Of a DNA stretch of 64,000 nt, positions 34,277 through 43,685 are shown piece after piece (positions within the stretch are counted from its first letter, which is position 1; every line of letters begins with the position of its first letter). The stretch covers positions 206,244-270,243 of the forward strand of contig JAFAWQ010000043.1 of assembly GCA_019241645.1 (NCBI GenBank), read 5' to 3'. A program made the position numbers and the translations under genes. The notes under the pieces were generated by a model that saw nothing but the letters and a program-made list of their open reading frames with translations, had not been told where the DNA came from and ran no database searches. The stretch comes from Alphaproteobacteria bacterium. Lineage in GTDB: Bacteria; Pseudomonadota; Alphaproteobacteria; Micropepsales; Micropepsaceae.

Positions 34277-37200
34277 GTGTTTCAGACTAACCAGGACAAG
34301 CGAAGCTTGCGTTCAGCCCTGCTCCTTGGAGCAGCCTCCGTCTCCGTCGTGGGCCTTTCCGTTCCGGCCAGCGCACAGGAAACCACGGAAACCGTGGTCG
34401 TCACCGGTTCGCGTATTCCGCAGACCGGCCTTTACAGTTCCAGCCCGGTTACCGCGGTTGGCCAGCAGGAAATGAAGTTTGAGGGCACGACAAACGTCGA
34501 AAACCTCATCAACAACCTGCCGCAGGCCTTCGGCGATTTTGGCTCGAACAACTCCAACGGCGCGACCGGTACCGCGACCGTGAACCTTCGCAATCTCGGT
34601 TGCGCTCGCACCTTGGTCCTAGTTGACGGTAAGCGCCTGATGCCTGGCGACAACTCCCTGCCCTGCGCCGACTTGAACCAGATCCCGGCATCGCTGGTTG
34701 ATCACGTCGAAGTTGTGACGGGTGGTGCCTCCGCTGTGTACGGCTCGGACGCCGTGGCCGGCGTGGTGAACTTCATCATGCGCCGCGACTTCGAAGGCAT
34801 CGAGTTCGACGGCCAATACAGCGCCTATCAGCACTCGAACAGCAATTCTGAATATCGTTCGACCGTTGCGGCCGGTATCTTCGGGCAGTGCCAGACCACG
34901 GGCGCTTGCGTGACCCAGGCGCCCGGCAATGTCTGGGATGGCGATACAGTCGACGGCACGATCATCATGGGTGTCAATTCGCCCAATGGAAAAGGCAACG
35001 TTACAGTCTACGGCGGCTTCCGGAACATCCAGCCGGTCCTGGAATCGCAGCGCGACGTTTCGGCTTGCGCCTTTTCGACCACCCCGCCTTTCACCTCTTC
35101 CTTCTGCGGCGGGTCGAGTACTGCGGCGCGAACCGGTGCGCTTGGCACTGCCGGCGGCCGGTTTATCAGCTTGGACGGCGGTTTCTGCGTCGATGCCAAC
35201 GGCCCGCATGGCAGCTGTACGGTCGATCCGAATACTGGACAGATGCGAGCCTTCACGGCGGCGGACCGCTTCAATTTCGCCCCACTGAACTATTTCCAGC
35301 GTCCGGATACGCGCTACACCTTCGGCGGTTTCGGCCATTACGAAGTCGACAAAGCGCTCGATTTCTACGGCTCGATCATGTTCATGGACGACACGACAGT
35401 CGCCCAGATCGCGCCGTCCGGCCTGTTCTTCGGCACGCAGGTGGCGGTGAACTGCGACAACCCCTTCCTCGGCAATCCGGCCGATCCCAGCTCGCCAGCC
35501 TATCAGTTCTGCACCTCGGCTGGCCTTGGCGGGGGTCAAGATGCCCACCTGTTCCTTGGGCGCCGCAACGTCGAAGGCGGCAACCGGCAAGACCACCTCG
35601 AACATGCGGCCTACCGCATGGTCTTCGGCTTCAAGGGCGATGTGGGCGGCGGATGGTCTTATGACGTCTCCGGCCAGTATGGAAAAACCATCCTGTCGGA
35701 AGAGTACATCAACGACGCCTCGATCTCCCGCATCCAGAACGCTTTGGAGGTGGTGGACGTCAACGGAACCCCGACCTGTAAGGCCGTGCTTCAGGGCTTC
35801 GATCCGACCTGCGTTCCCTGGAACGTTTTCCAGCCGAACGGCGTGACTCAGGCCGCCACCAATTACTTCAGCGTTCCCGGCTTCAAGGAAGGCGGTACGG
35901 AGGAGTGGGTGCTGACCGGCTCGGTCACCGGCGATCTGGGCCAGTATGGCTTCCAGTCGCCTTGGGCGAAGAATGGCGTCGGAATCGCGGTTGGCGCGGA
36001 ATATCGTCAGGAAGCGATCGAAGCGCGCGTCGACAACGAATTCCGCACTGGCGATCTTGCCGGCCAGGGCGGTCCCACGCCGAATGTGAACGGCCGCTAC
36101 AACGTCCGCGAAATCTTTGGCGAAGTGCGTGTTCCGCTCGTGCAGAACATGCCTTGGGTCGAGGATCTGTCGGTGAACGGCGGCTATCGTTACTCGTCCT
36201 ACAGCATCGCGGGTGCCGTCAATTCGTTCAAATACGGCGCCGAATATCAGCCGATCGAGGATTTCCGCCTTCGCGCCAGCTATCAGCGCGCCATTCGCGC
36301 GCCGAACGTGCTGGAACTGTTTACGCCGCAGTTCATCGGACTGTGGGGTGGATCTGATCCTTGCTCGGGAACCACGCCACAGTTCACGCTGCAACAATGT
36401 CAGCGAACAGGCGTGACGGCGGCCCAGTACGGCACGATCTCGGACTGCCCGGCGGCACAGTGTAATGCCCTTTTCGGCGGGAACCTGAATCTGAGAACCG
36501 AAAAGTCTGATACCCGCGAAATCGGTGGCGTGTTCACGCCGACCTTCCTCGATGGCTTCACGTTGACGGTGGACTACTTCAACATCCGCATCTCGCGGTA
36601 CATCACCGCTGTGGCCCCGCTGAACGTCGTGGCCAACTGCGCTCTCTATAACGGCCCCGACTTCTGTAGCGCCATCCACCGCGGCGCAGGCGGCGTCCTG
36701 TTCGGCCTGCCACCGGCCGGCGGCTTCGTTGACGACATCACGAGCAATACCGGCTCGCTTAAGACGGCCGGCATCGACTTCGAGGCTAACTACAACACTG
36801 AGCTGTCGAACTGGGGAATGGGCGACAATGGCGGGCTAAGCTTCAACTTCGTCGGCACCTGGACCGACAGTTTCGAAATCACGCCCTTCTCGCAGGCTGT
36901 CAATGACAAGAACCACATTCCACCGCCGTTCAGCGGGGAATGCGCCGGCCTCTACGGCGTGAATTTCTGCAGTGCGTCCGCAGGATTGGCGCCAAACCCG
37001 GAATGGAAGCACAAGTTGCGTGTCACCTGGTCGTCGCCTTGGGATTTCGATCTGTCAGGTCAGTGGCGTCATATCAGCGCCGTGAGCCTGGATGCCAATC
37101 AGCCTAACCCGCTCTTTGGCGGTCCGTATGGCGATCCTATCGACGCAACGATCGATTCCTTCGACTACTTCGATCTCTCGGCCAACTGGACGGTCATGCC

Positions 37201-37363
37201 CGGCTTCCAGCTCCATGCCGGCGTGTCCAATATCGCCGACAAGGATCCGCCGCGCCTTACTTCCTTCGCGATAGGCCCGCCGGCCGGGAACGGGAACACC
37301 TTCCCGCAGACGTACGACGCTCTCGGCCGCTACATCTTCTTCGGAGCGACTGTGAAATACTAA
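34277..37363 (+). CDS. TonB-dependent outer-membrane receptor 1
   Basis: Large outer-membrane active transporter of 1028 residues. The GTG at 34277 has AAGGGGG six bases upstream. The signal peptide ends at PASA-QE. The TonB box region is ETVVVTGSR near residue 38, followed by the plug (VNLRNLGCARTLVLVDGKRL; EVVTGGASAVYGSDAVAGVVNF). A long barrel ends with the aromatic residue pattern FFGATVKY. Several cysteines in the extracellular-type segments (SACAFSTTPPF, NCALYNGPDFCSA) may form disulfides. A strong terminator follows. The substrate is unknown. Confidence 0.95.
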   Translation: MFQTNQDKRSLRSALLLGAASVSVVGLSVPASAQETTETVVVTGSRIPQTGLYSSSPVTAVGQQEMKFEGTTNVENLINNLPQAFGDFGSNNSNGATGTATVNLRNLGCARTLVLVDGKRLMPGDNSLPCADLNQIPASLVDHVEVVTGGASAVYGSDAVAGVVNFIMRRDFEGIEFDGQYSAYQHSNSNSEYRSTVAAGIFGQCQTTGACVTQAPGNVWDGDTVDGTIIMGVNSPNGKGNVTVYGGFRNIQPVLESQRDVSACAFSTTPPFTSSFCGGSSTAARTGALGTAGGRFISLDGGFCVDANGPHGSCTVDPNTGQMRAFTAADRFNFAPLNYFQRPDTRYTFGGFGHYEVDKALDFYGSIMFMDDTTVAQIAPSGLFFGTQVAVNCDNPFLGNPADPSSPAYQFCTSAGLGGGQDAHLFLGRRNVEGGNRQDHLEHAAYRMVFGFKGDVGGGWSYDVSGQYGKTILSEEYINDASISRIQNALEVVDVNGTPTCKAVLQGFDPTCVPWNVFQPNGVTQAATNYFSVPGFKEGGTEEWVLTGSVTGDLGQYGFQSPWAKNGVGIAVGAEYRQEAIEARVDNEFRTGDLAGQGGPTPNVNGRYNVREIFGEVRVPLVQNMPWVEDLSVNGGYRYSSYSIAGAVNSFKYGAEYQPIEDFRLRASYQRAIRAPNVLELFTPQFIGLWGGSDPCSGTTPQFTLQQCQRTGVTAAQYGTISDCPAAQCNALFGGNLNLRTEKSDTREIGGVFTPTFLDGFTLTVDYFNIRISRYITAVAPLNVVANCALYNGPDFCSAIHRGAGGVLFGLPPAGGFVDDITSNTGSLKTAGIDFEANYNTELSNWGMGDNGGLSFNFVGTWTDSFEITPFSQAVNDKNHIPPPFSGECAGLYGVNFCSASAGLAPNPEWKHKLRVTWSSPWDFDLSGQWRHISAVSLDANQPNPLFGGPYGDPIDATIDSFDYFDLSANWTVMPGFQLHAGVSNIADKDPPRLTSFAIGPPAGNGNTFPQTYDALGRYIFFGATVKY

Positions 37364-37380
37364 GCTTCACGACAAATACG

Positions 37381-37412
37381 AAAAACGGCGGTCCAAAAGG
37401 CCGCCGTTTTTT
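37381..37412 (+). terminator. Intrinsic terminator after TonB receptor 1
   Basis: The arms AAAACGGCGG and CCGCCGTTTT pair perfectly around a short loop and are followed by further T bases. The site starts 18 bases after the receptor stop codon. Confidence 0.9.
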
Positions 37413-37448
37413 ATTGCCTTGCGGCTGACTGGCTCACATAACCGCGAC

Positions 37449-39089
37449 ATGTCCCAACATCTGGAAACCACCCCCTCAGACATCGATCGCACTGTCGCAG
37501 AGGTGACTCGCGCCCTGCAGGCGGACGAGGTCGAACGCGCCACAGAGATCGCCCGTGCAGCGCTTGACGCCGGTGCCGTGCATCCTTTGCTGTTGCTCCT
37601 GCGGGGTACCTGGCTTTCAAATCAGAGCAGGTTCGATGACGCCCTGCGCGACCTGGAAGAGGCCAGGCGGCTTGCGCCCGCCGAACCGCGCATCCCTAAC
37701 GGTATCGGCGAATGTCGTCTGAAGGACGACCAATTCGCCGCAGCTGCCAAAGCCTTCGACGAAGCGCTGCAGCTTTGGCCCGAATTTCCATTGGCGCACT
37801 TTAATCGCGGCTTTGCGCTTGAGACCCTGGGAGAGCTTCGCGGCGCCGAGGAATCCTATCAGATCGCTGCCAGGCTGGCGCCGAACTATGCCGACCCGAT
37901 TGCCCGGCTGGGCAATCTCGCGGCGGGCAACGGAGATTGGAAAACGGCCCGTGCCTACTCGAACCGTGCCTTGGCGCTTGAGCCCGACCACGTCAAGGCG
38001 CTTATCACACTGGCAAGAGCCGATCTGGCGGAACGTTCCATCGATTCAGCAGAGCAGCGCCTTCAGGCCATTCTATCGCACGCAGGTTATCAGCCCCTTG
38101 ATCAGGCGCAGGCTCTAAATCTGCTGGGCGATATCCGCGATGCGCAAGGGCGGACGGAGGAGGCTTTCGAGTGCTGGACGGAAGCCAACGCCAAAATTCT
38201 AAGCCACTACGCCCCCAGGCTGGAAACCAAAGGGATGGAGGCCGCTCCAGCTCTCGTTGCGCGAATCTCCGAATATTTCTCGGCGCGTCCCCGCGAAAGC
38301 CCGATGGACACAACACCGGCCAGCGCCGCGCCAACGCGCCTGTTGTTTATTGCCGGCTTTCCCAGGGCCGGAACGACGCTACTCGGACAGATTCTTGGCA
38401 GCCATCCTGATGTCGTCACGCTGGAAGAAAAATTCCCCATTGTCGATGCGGATCGGGATTTCCTGCGCGAGCCTGGTGGACTGGAGCGCCTCGCCACCGC
38501 CATCGATACCGATCTGCAGCCTTACCGGGATTCCTACTGGGATTACGTGCGCCGATTGGGATATCACTTTCGCGACAAGCTGGTCGTCGACAAGCTGCCG
38601 ATGCACACCTTCCGGCTGCCGGTCATCGCCCGCCTCTTTCCGGATGCTCATATTATCTTCGCCGTCCGCGACCCCCGCGATGTGGTGCTGAGCGCCTTCC
38701 GCCGCCTGTTTCTTGTCCACTCTTTTACGTTGGAGCTGCTGGACCTTGAATCCACCGCGCGGCTGTACGATGCGATGATGCGCGTGGCCGAATTGGCGCG
38801 GGAGAAGCTGGCGCTGCGCTGGTTGACAGTCCGCAACGAAGATCTTGTGGCCAATTTCGACGAACAGGCCCACCGTATTTGTGCCTTTGCCGACATCCCC
38901 TGGCGGGAATCGGTGCGCAATTTCGCCGCGCACGCCAGAAGAAATGCCATCGCCACGCCGAGTTCCGCACAGGTGATTGGCGGGTTGAGCGACCGCAGCG
39001 TGGGGCAGTGGCGCAAATACCGCGAGCAGCTTGCCCCCGTCATGCCGATTCTGGAGCCCTGGGTGCGGAAGTTCGGTTATTCCGAATAG
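37449..39089 (+). CDS. TPR-containing sulfotransferase next to TonB receptor 1
   Basis: Protein of 546 residues without a signal peptide. Residues 10-250 hold about six tetratricopeptide repeats (for example AAKAFDEALQLWPEFPLAHF). The PAPS-dependent sulfotransferase domain starts near residue 300 with LLFIAGFPRAGTTLLGQIL. The 3'-phosphate site is HIIFAVRDPRDVVLSAFRR near residue 410. ATG at 37449 gives the best start. The target is unknown, and the TPR array suggests a protein acceptor. Its 3' end overlaps the convergent hydroxylase gene by 13 bases. Confidence 0.88.
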   Translation: MSQHLETTPSDIDRTVAEVTRALQADEVERATEIARAALDAGAVHPLLLLLRGTWLSNQSRFDDALRDLEEARRLAPAEPRIPNGIGECRLKDDQFAAAAKAFDEALQLWPEFPLAHFNRGFALETLGELRGAEESYQIAARLAPNYADPIARLGNLAAGNGDWKTARAYSNRALALEPDHVKALITLARADLAERSIDSAEQRLQAILSHAGYQPLDQAQALNLLGDIRDAQGRTEEAFECWTEANAKILSHYAPRLETKGMEAAPALVARISEYFSARPRESPMDTTPASAAPTRLLFIAGFPRAGTTLLGQILGSHPDVVTLEEKFPIVDADRDFLREPGGLERLATAIDTDLQPYRDSYWDYVRRLGYHFRDKLVVDKLPMHTFRLPVIARLFPDAHIIFAVRDPRDVVLSAFRRLFLVHSFTLELLDLESTARLYDAMMRVAELAREKLALRWLTVRNEDLVANFDEQAHRICAFADIPWRESVRNFAAHARRNAIATPSSAQVIGGLSDRSVGQWRKYREQLAPVMPILEPWVRKFGYSE

Positions 39090-40348
39090 TACGAGCGCAT
39101 CGCATCGAGCAGCGCAATCGCGAGTTCGCGCTCTTCCTCACTCAGCTCCGGATTCCAGATATCGAAGATGAGAATGTAGCGATTGCTGTCGCTGTCGTTC
39201 CACGCTTCGTGTTCGATCGTGTCGTCGAACACCCAGGCTTTTCCCGCCTCAACACTACGGCTGTCATTGCCGACACGAAAGCCACAGGCTTCGGGAACGA
39301 CCAGCGGAAGGTGTGCGATCAGCCGGATGTTCGTCACCCCGGTGTGCGGCGGAATTCGCGTTCGTGGCTGGAGCACGGAGAAGAACACGGCCGGCGCATA
39401 GCCGGGGATCCGCGCAAGCGGCATCGCTTCAACGGTCTCCGCCGTCCTTGGGCAGTGCGCACAGTGCGCTTCGTTCCGCTCGCCATCTTCCCAAAGGAAA
39501 TAGGCGCTCCATCGCGGTGAAAAGTTCAACTGCTCCCATTGGTTCAGTGGCGCACCGGCTGGATGCTGGACATAAGGGCGAAATTCCGCCGTATCCGCGG
39601 TTTGCCGTTCCGACTCAAGCAGGGCAGCGAGTTCCGTCTTGATCATACCGGTCGCCGCTTCAATTTCGATCATCCAGGGAAAATCTGCGTTGTCGTAGAA
39701 CTGAATGGCGGGCAGCTCTGGGTAGTGCAGCATAGTCGGCTGCTGGGCATAGATTTTCTTTCTTCCGAGGAGCGCATCCTTGCAGCGTTCAAAGCGATCA
39801 AGCGGCCCCGAGCCGCGATTGCGCAACTGTGCGGCAATCGCCAATTCGAAATGCCTTGCTAACCCCTCCGCATTTTCGGCAACGCGTTTTCGCGCCTGCT
39901 CCATTGTGGCTCTGAGCGATGGCGGGATTTGATCGTCCGGCGGGGTGATTGCCAACGCGTCCTTATATAGGCGCGCAGCCTGCCGCGGCTTGCCAATCCG
40001 TTCGAATGCCTGCGCTTTGGCAAGCAGCGCGGGATAGTAATAGGGATCGATCGCGAGCGCCCGCTCCAGCGCCTGCAATTCGGCCGCGGCGCTACCTTGT
40101 GCGCGATGGGCGAATGCGATGTTCAACGGAATGGCGGCGGCCTGAGGATCTGATCGCGCGGCCCGTTCGAACAGCGCGACAGCCCCCTGCGCGTTGCCCT
40201 CCATCATCTTTTGCTGACCAAGCTGGAACAGCGCCTGCGGATGCTCCGGCGAAAGCATCAGCACCTGCGACCACAGGCGCGTGGCTTCCTCGAAATTGCG
40301 GCCATGCATGGCCTGCTGCGCGGCTGCTACGAGTTGCTGAACCTGCAC
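39077..40348 (-). CDS. TPR-containing aspartyl/asparaginyl beta-hydroxylase
   Basis: Protein of 423 residues. Residues 1-150 are tetratricopeptide repeats (ALFERAARSDPQAAAIPLNIA). The 2-oxoglutarate/iron dioxygenase domain covers about 225-410, with the His of HTGVTNIRLIAHLPLVVPE and the second His of WVFDDTIEHEAWNDSDSNRY near residue 385; the Arg that follows would bind 2-oxoglutarate. The usual closing motif DIWHP reads DIWNP here. It belongs to the Asp_Arg_Hydrox family, which hydroxylates Asp/Asn in proteins, or lipid groups in the LpxO branch. Confidence 0.9.
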   Translation of the reverse strand: MQVQQLVAAAQQAMHGRNFEEATRLWSQVLMLSPEHPQALFQLGQQKMMEGNAQGAVALFERAARSDPQAAAIPLNIAFAHRAQGSAAAELQALERALAIDPYYYPALLAKAQAFERIGKPRQAARLYKDALAITPPDDQIPPSLRATMEQARKRVAENAEGLARHFELAIAAQLRNRGSGPLDRFERCKDALLGRKKIYAQQPTMLHYPELPAIQFYDNADFPWMIEIEAATGMIKTELAALLESERQTADTAEFRPYVQHPAGAPLNQWEQLNFSPRWSAYFLWEDGERNEAHCAHCPRTAETVEAMPLARIPGYAPAVFFSVLQPRTRIPPHTGVTNIRLIAHLPLVVPEACGFRVGNDSRSVEAGKAWVFDDTIEHEAWNDSDSNRYILIFDIWNPELSEEERELAIALLDAMRSYYSE

Positions 40349-40418
40349 GTGACATCATTCCAGAGGCACAGCAGCAGCATAGCGCGGGGGCACCGCGGCT
40401 GTCCCGCTTCGAACCGCG

Positions 40419-42197
40419 TCAATCCATCGGCAGATTTGTTGCCCTCATTTGGACACCGCTCTGGCCGGAAGCTGCCATCATGCTCCTAAAGACATGGGCC
40501 ACAGGCAGTTCTCCGAAGGCAGCCAGCCCTTGCATGGTCCGCACCCCGGCGGCTGTGCCGGTCATTGCCGACGCGAGCGCCGTGAAGAAGCCGGTCCGCC
40601 TGGGGTACATCTGGAAACTCACCGCCTCACCCGCTCCAATGCCGGAAAGCCTTTTGGCATCGGCCACAGCCGTCCAAAAGCCGCCCAACTCGTCCACGAG
40701 TCCGTGTTTTTTTGCGTCAGCGCCGGTCCAAACCCGTCCCTTGGCAATGCTTTGAACCTGCGCCAGCGGCAGCTTGCGCCCCGTCGCCACCTTCTGAAGG
40801 AAATCGGAATAGATCACGTCCGCCTGGTGATTGAGGTTCGCTAGCTGGTCCGGCGTATACGGCCTGATGGCTGAATTCATCAAAGCGTTTTTCCCGACTC
40901 CGATCTGGTCCACGCCGATTCCCAAAAGGCCGGCCGTTTTCCCAAACGACACTTTGCCGGTAAGTACCCCAATCGAGCCGGTGAGAGTGCCGGGCTCTGC
41001 TACGATCCGGTCGGCGAAAGACGATATATAATATCCGCCGGAAGCAGCGAGCATTCCCATGGAGACCACGACCGGTTTTCCGGCCCGACGCGCTTTCTGC
41101 AGCGCGTGCAGGATTTGGTCGGAAGCGGACACAGACCCGCCCGGAGAATCAACGCGCAACACGATTGCTTTCACGTCGCTGTTGCGCACCGCTTCCCGGA
41201 TGGCCGTGGCATAGGTGTCGGACCCGATGCCGCTCCCACTGTCGAACGGGCCACCCCGGTCACCACCTTCCGTAATTTCCCCGGCGGCCTGAATAACTGC
41301 AATCTGCGGCGAACCGTGGGCTTCGGGATAATCCTCCACAGCCCGCACATATTTGCGCAGCGCCACTGTCTTCGCACCGCCGCTGCGGTCTACGGCAGAA
41401 TCCTTGGCATCATCGTCGTAACCAAGCTTGTCGATCAGACGCGTGGCTTTGGCGTCCTCAGCGAATTGCGGACTCTTTTCGAACGACGCGGCAATGGCCG
41501 AGGGTTGCAGGCGGCGCTCCGCTGCCACGCCTTGCGTAGCCGTGTCATACCAAGACTTCAGGAAGGCGGTCGTCTGCTCGCGATCGGGATCTGTATAATC
41601 TTTCTCCATAAACAAGTCCGCTGCGCTTTTATATTCAGCGCGCTTGACCATCTGAGGTTCGGCTTGAATCTTGTCGAAAAAGCCCTTGAGGAAAATTGTG
41701 CCGGCGCCAGCCCCTGCTGCCGCGAACGTCGCCTTGGGCTGCATCCAGATTTCACTGGCTCCGGACGCCGCAAGATAATCGCCAAGTCCGCCGGAATCGA
41801 ACCCTTGCGAATGCGCGACCACAAACCGGCCGCCTTGGCGAAAGCGTTTGAGCGCGGCTACGATTTCCTGAGCCTGCGGAACTGACAGGTCTCCATCGCC
41901 TACACGCAGGAATAGACCCTTCACACGGGAATCACGCGAGGCACGATCCAGCCCCAGGACGAAATCCATGATGGTGAGCGGGCGGCTGAATTCAAACGCC
42001 GAGGAGCGGCTGGAGTCGGGCATCGAGGCGCGGAGATCGGCTGTCAGCACCATTTTGTCCGGAAGGCCATCACCCCGAACCATGCCGATGATGGCGAGCA
42101 TGACTATGAGGACAACAACAAAGAGGACAACTTTGGCGATGCCGTTCAGGGTCCCCAGCGCGATGTTCCTGGACCACCTTAAAAACGCTACCATCAA
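40419..42197 (-). CDS. sppA: Signal peptide peptidase SppA (67K type)
   Basis: Membrane-bound serine protease of 592 residues that degrades cleaved signal peptides. There is one N-terminal helix near residues 18-40 and two tandem ClpP-like domains. The general base Lys190 lies in KRAEYKSAADLF and the nucleophile Ser386 in MLAASGGYYIS, matching the E. coli Lys209/Ser409 arrangement. ATG at 42197 or 42194 is possible. It lies 70 bases downstream in direction from the hydroxylase and is read the same way. Confidence 0.95.
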   Translation of the reverse strand: MMVAFLRWSRNIALGTLNGIAKVVLFVVVLIVMLAIIGMVRGDGLPDKMVLTADLRASMPDSSRSSAFEFSRPLTIMDFVLGLDRASRDSRVKGLFLRVGDGDLSVPQAQEIVAALKRFRQGGRFVVAHSQGFDSGGLGDYLAASGASEIWMQPKATFAAAGAGAGTIFLKGFFDKIQAEPQMVKRAEYKSAADLFMEKDYTDPDREQTTAFLKSWYDTATQGVAAERRLQPSAIAASFEKSPQFAEDAKATRLIDKLGYDDDAKDSAVDRSGGAKTVALRKYVRAVEDYPEAHGSPQIAVIQAAGEITEGGDRGGPFDSGSGIGSDTYATAIREAVRNSDVKAIVLRVDSPGGSVSASDQILHALQKARRAGKPVVVSMGMLAASGGYYISSFADRIVAEPGTLTGSIGVLTGKVSFGKTAGLLGIGVDQIGVGKNALMNSAIRPYTPDQLANLNHQADVIYSDFLQKVATGRKLPLAQVQSIAKGRVWTGADAKKHGLVDELGGFWTAVADAKRLSGIGAGEAVSFQMYPRRTGFFTALASAMTGTAAGVRTMQGLAAFGELPVAHVFRSMMAASGQSGVQMRATNLPMD

Positions 42198-42291
42198 ATC
42201 ACCTGCCCGAGGTCAAGTTGCCAATCCGCTCATATATGGGAGCGCTTCGGCTTCGACCAAGCAGCAATACGCATGATGCGCTGTAGAACCG

Positions 42292-43032
42292 TTAACGCGA
42301 GGCGGTGACCAATACGGGGGAGGCGCGATAAAGCTGCGGATACAACCGCTTAAGCTGCTCGACCTTGGGCAGATCGTTGACCTGGATGTAGAGGCTTTCC
42401 GGATGATGAGTCAGGTAGTCTTGGTGGTAGGCCTCGGCCGGGTAGAAACCGTGCAAAGGCTCCATTTTGGTAGCAATGGGGGCGGAAAACCGCTTTCCCT
42501 TCCCAAGCTGGGCAACATAGCTCTTCGCCACATTTTCCTGCATGGCTGAGGAAAAGAAGATTTCCGAGCGGTACTGCGTTCCCTCGTCCGGTCCCTGACG
42601 ATTGAGTTGCGTCGGATCGTGCCCGACCGAGAAGTAGATCCGCAGAATTTCTCCATAGGAAATTTGCCGCGGATCAAACGTAATTTGCACCGATTCAGCA
42701 TGGCCGGTACCGCCGCTGCCGACGGTTTCATATTCCGCCGTGCTCTTGTCGCCGCCGGAATATCCGGCCAGTACCTTCGTCACGCCCTTCACATGCTCGA
42801 AAACGCCCTGCATCCCCCAGAAGCAGCCGCCTGCGAGCACAGCAGTTTCGCTGCTGACGGAACTGCGCTCATCGAGCGCTGGCGGCGGAAGAACGCGCGC
42901 CTCTTCGGCGCGAGCCAAGCCGAAAAAGATCACGCCCAAAAGCGGGAGAGCCAAGAGCCCGAGCGCCAGCTGCGCCAAAATGGTTGTGATCTCCGCAACC
43001 GAGCTGCGGCGTCCGTTCGAGGTCCCGTTCAT
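42292..43032 (-). CDS. msrA: Peptide-methionine (S)-S-oxide reductase, membrane-anchored or exported
   Basis: Reduces the S-form of methionine sulfoxide in proteins. The 246-residue product starts MNGTSNGRRSSVAEI, with a hydrophobic segment at about residues 17-42 that should export or anchor it. The catalytic domain begins near residue 63 with AVLAGGCFWGMQGVFEHVKG, and GTGHAESVQI follows. Most MsrA proteins are cytosolic and lack this segment. The ATG overlaps the msrB stop by one base, so the two are translated together. Confidence 0.93.
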   Translation of the reverse strand: MNGTSNGRRSSVAEITTILAQLALGLLALPLLGVIFFGLARAEEARVLPPPALDERSSVSSETAVLAGGCFWGMQGVFEHVKGVTKVLAGYSGGDKSTAEYETVGSGGTGHAESVQITFDPRQISYGEILRIYFSVGHDPTQLNRQGPDEGTQYRSEIFFSSAMQENVAKSYVAQLGKGKRFSAPIATKMEPLHGFYPAEAYHQDYLTHHPESLYIQVNDLPKVEQLKRLYPQLYRASPVLVTASR

Positions 43033-43628
43033 CAGTTTTCCTGCTTGTCGCGTGGTGCGAATCGAAGCGATGCCGAATTCATACAATATCTAAGCCCCGT
43101 CGGCTTCGGGCCATCGTCAAACACGTGACCGAGATGCGCGTCGCAGCGCGCGCACGACACAGCCACTCGCCCCATGCCGAGGCTGTTGTCCGCCGATTGC
43201 GTCACGTTCCGCCGCGAAATCGGCTGGTAGAAGCTCGGCCACCCGGTGCCGGATTCGAACTTCGTGTGCGAATCGAAGAGGGCCGTGTCACAGCAAATGC
43301 AGCGATAGAGCCCATCCCCATGTGTATTCGCGTAGATGCCGGTGAAGGGCGGTTCTGTGCCCGCATGACGCGTGATCTCGAAAGCGTTGCCTGACAGTTG
43401 CTTCTGCCAGGCCGCATCGCTCTTCACGACTTTTTGTACGCGAATTCGGCCGAGATCCCGGCCAGCAGGCGAGAACGCCTCAATCGTCACCCATCCGGCA
43501 TCTTTTGCCGCGGCTGTTGCTGAGGGCATCCCAAGGGTAGCGGTACCCAGCGAAACCGCGGCGGCGGAGAGAAAAACGCGCCGGTTTGGCTGCTCCAGGG
43601 AGATCTTGTTGTTGATCATCAGGCTCAA
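43032..43628 (-). CDS. msrB: Peptide-methionine (R)-S-oxide reductase with Tat-type signal
   Basis: Reduces the R-form of methionine sulfoxide. The 198-residue product begins with a twin-arginine-like signal (NRRVFLSAAAVSLG, residues 15-28, cut near ATAAA). The domain shows zinc pairs C-x2-C in YRCICC and CARCDAHLGHVF. The catalytic Cys is in RYCMNSASLRF close to the end. With msrA downstream it would form a periplasmic repair pair covering both stereoisomers. Confidence 0.94.
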   Translation of the reverse strand: MSLMINNKISLEQPNRRVFLSAAAVSLGTATLGMPSATAAAKDAGWVTIEAFSPAGRDLGRIRVQKVVKSDAAWQKQLSGNAFEITRHAGTEPPFTGIYANTHGDGLYRCICCDTALFDSHTKFESGTGWPSFYQPISRRNVTQSADNSLGMGRVAVSCARCDAHLGHVFDDGPKPTGLRYCMNSASLRFAPRDKQEN

Positions 43629-43685
43629 AACTCCCGGGCCAGCCGCGTAGCGCCCCAGCCTGCTCCATGCAGATAGTCATCGAGG

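Noticed and set aside
34619..36679. Long antisense open frame of 686 codons within TonB receptor 1
   Set aside because: It lies fully opposite a clear receptor gene, has no recognisable domain and is rich in the Arg/Ala/His residues typical of the complement of G+C-rich coding DNA.
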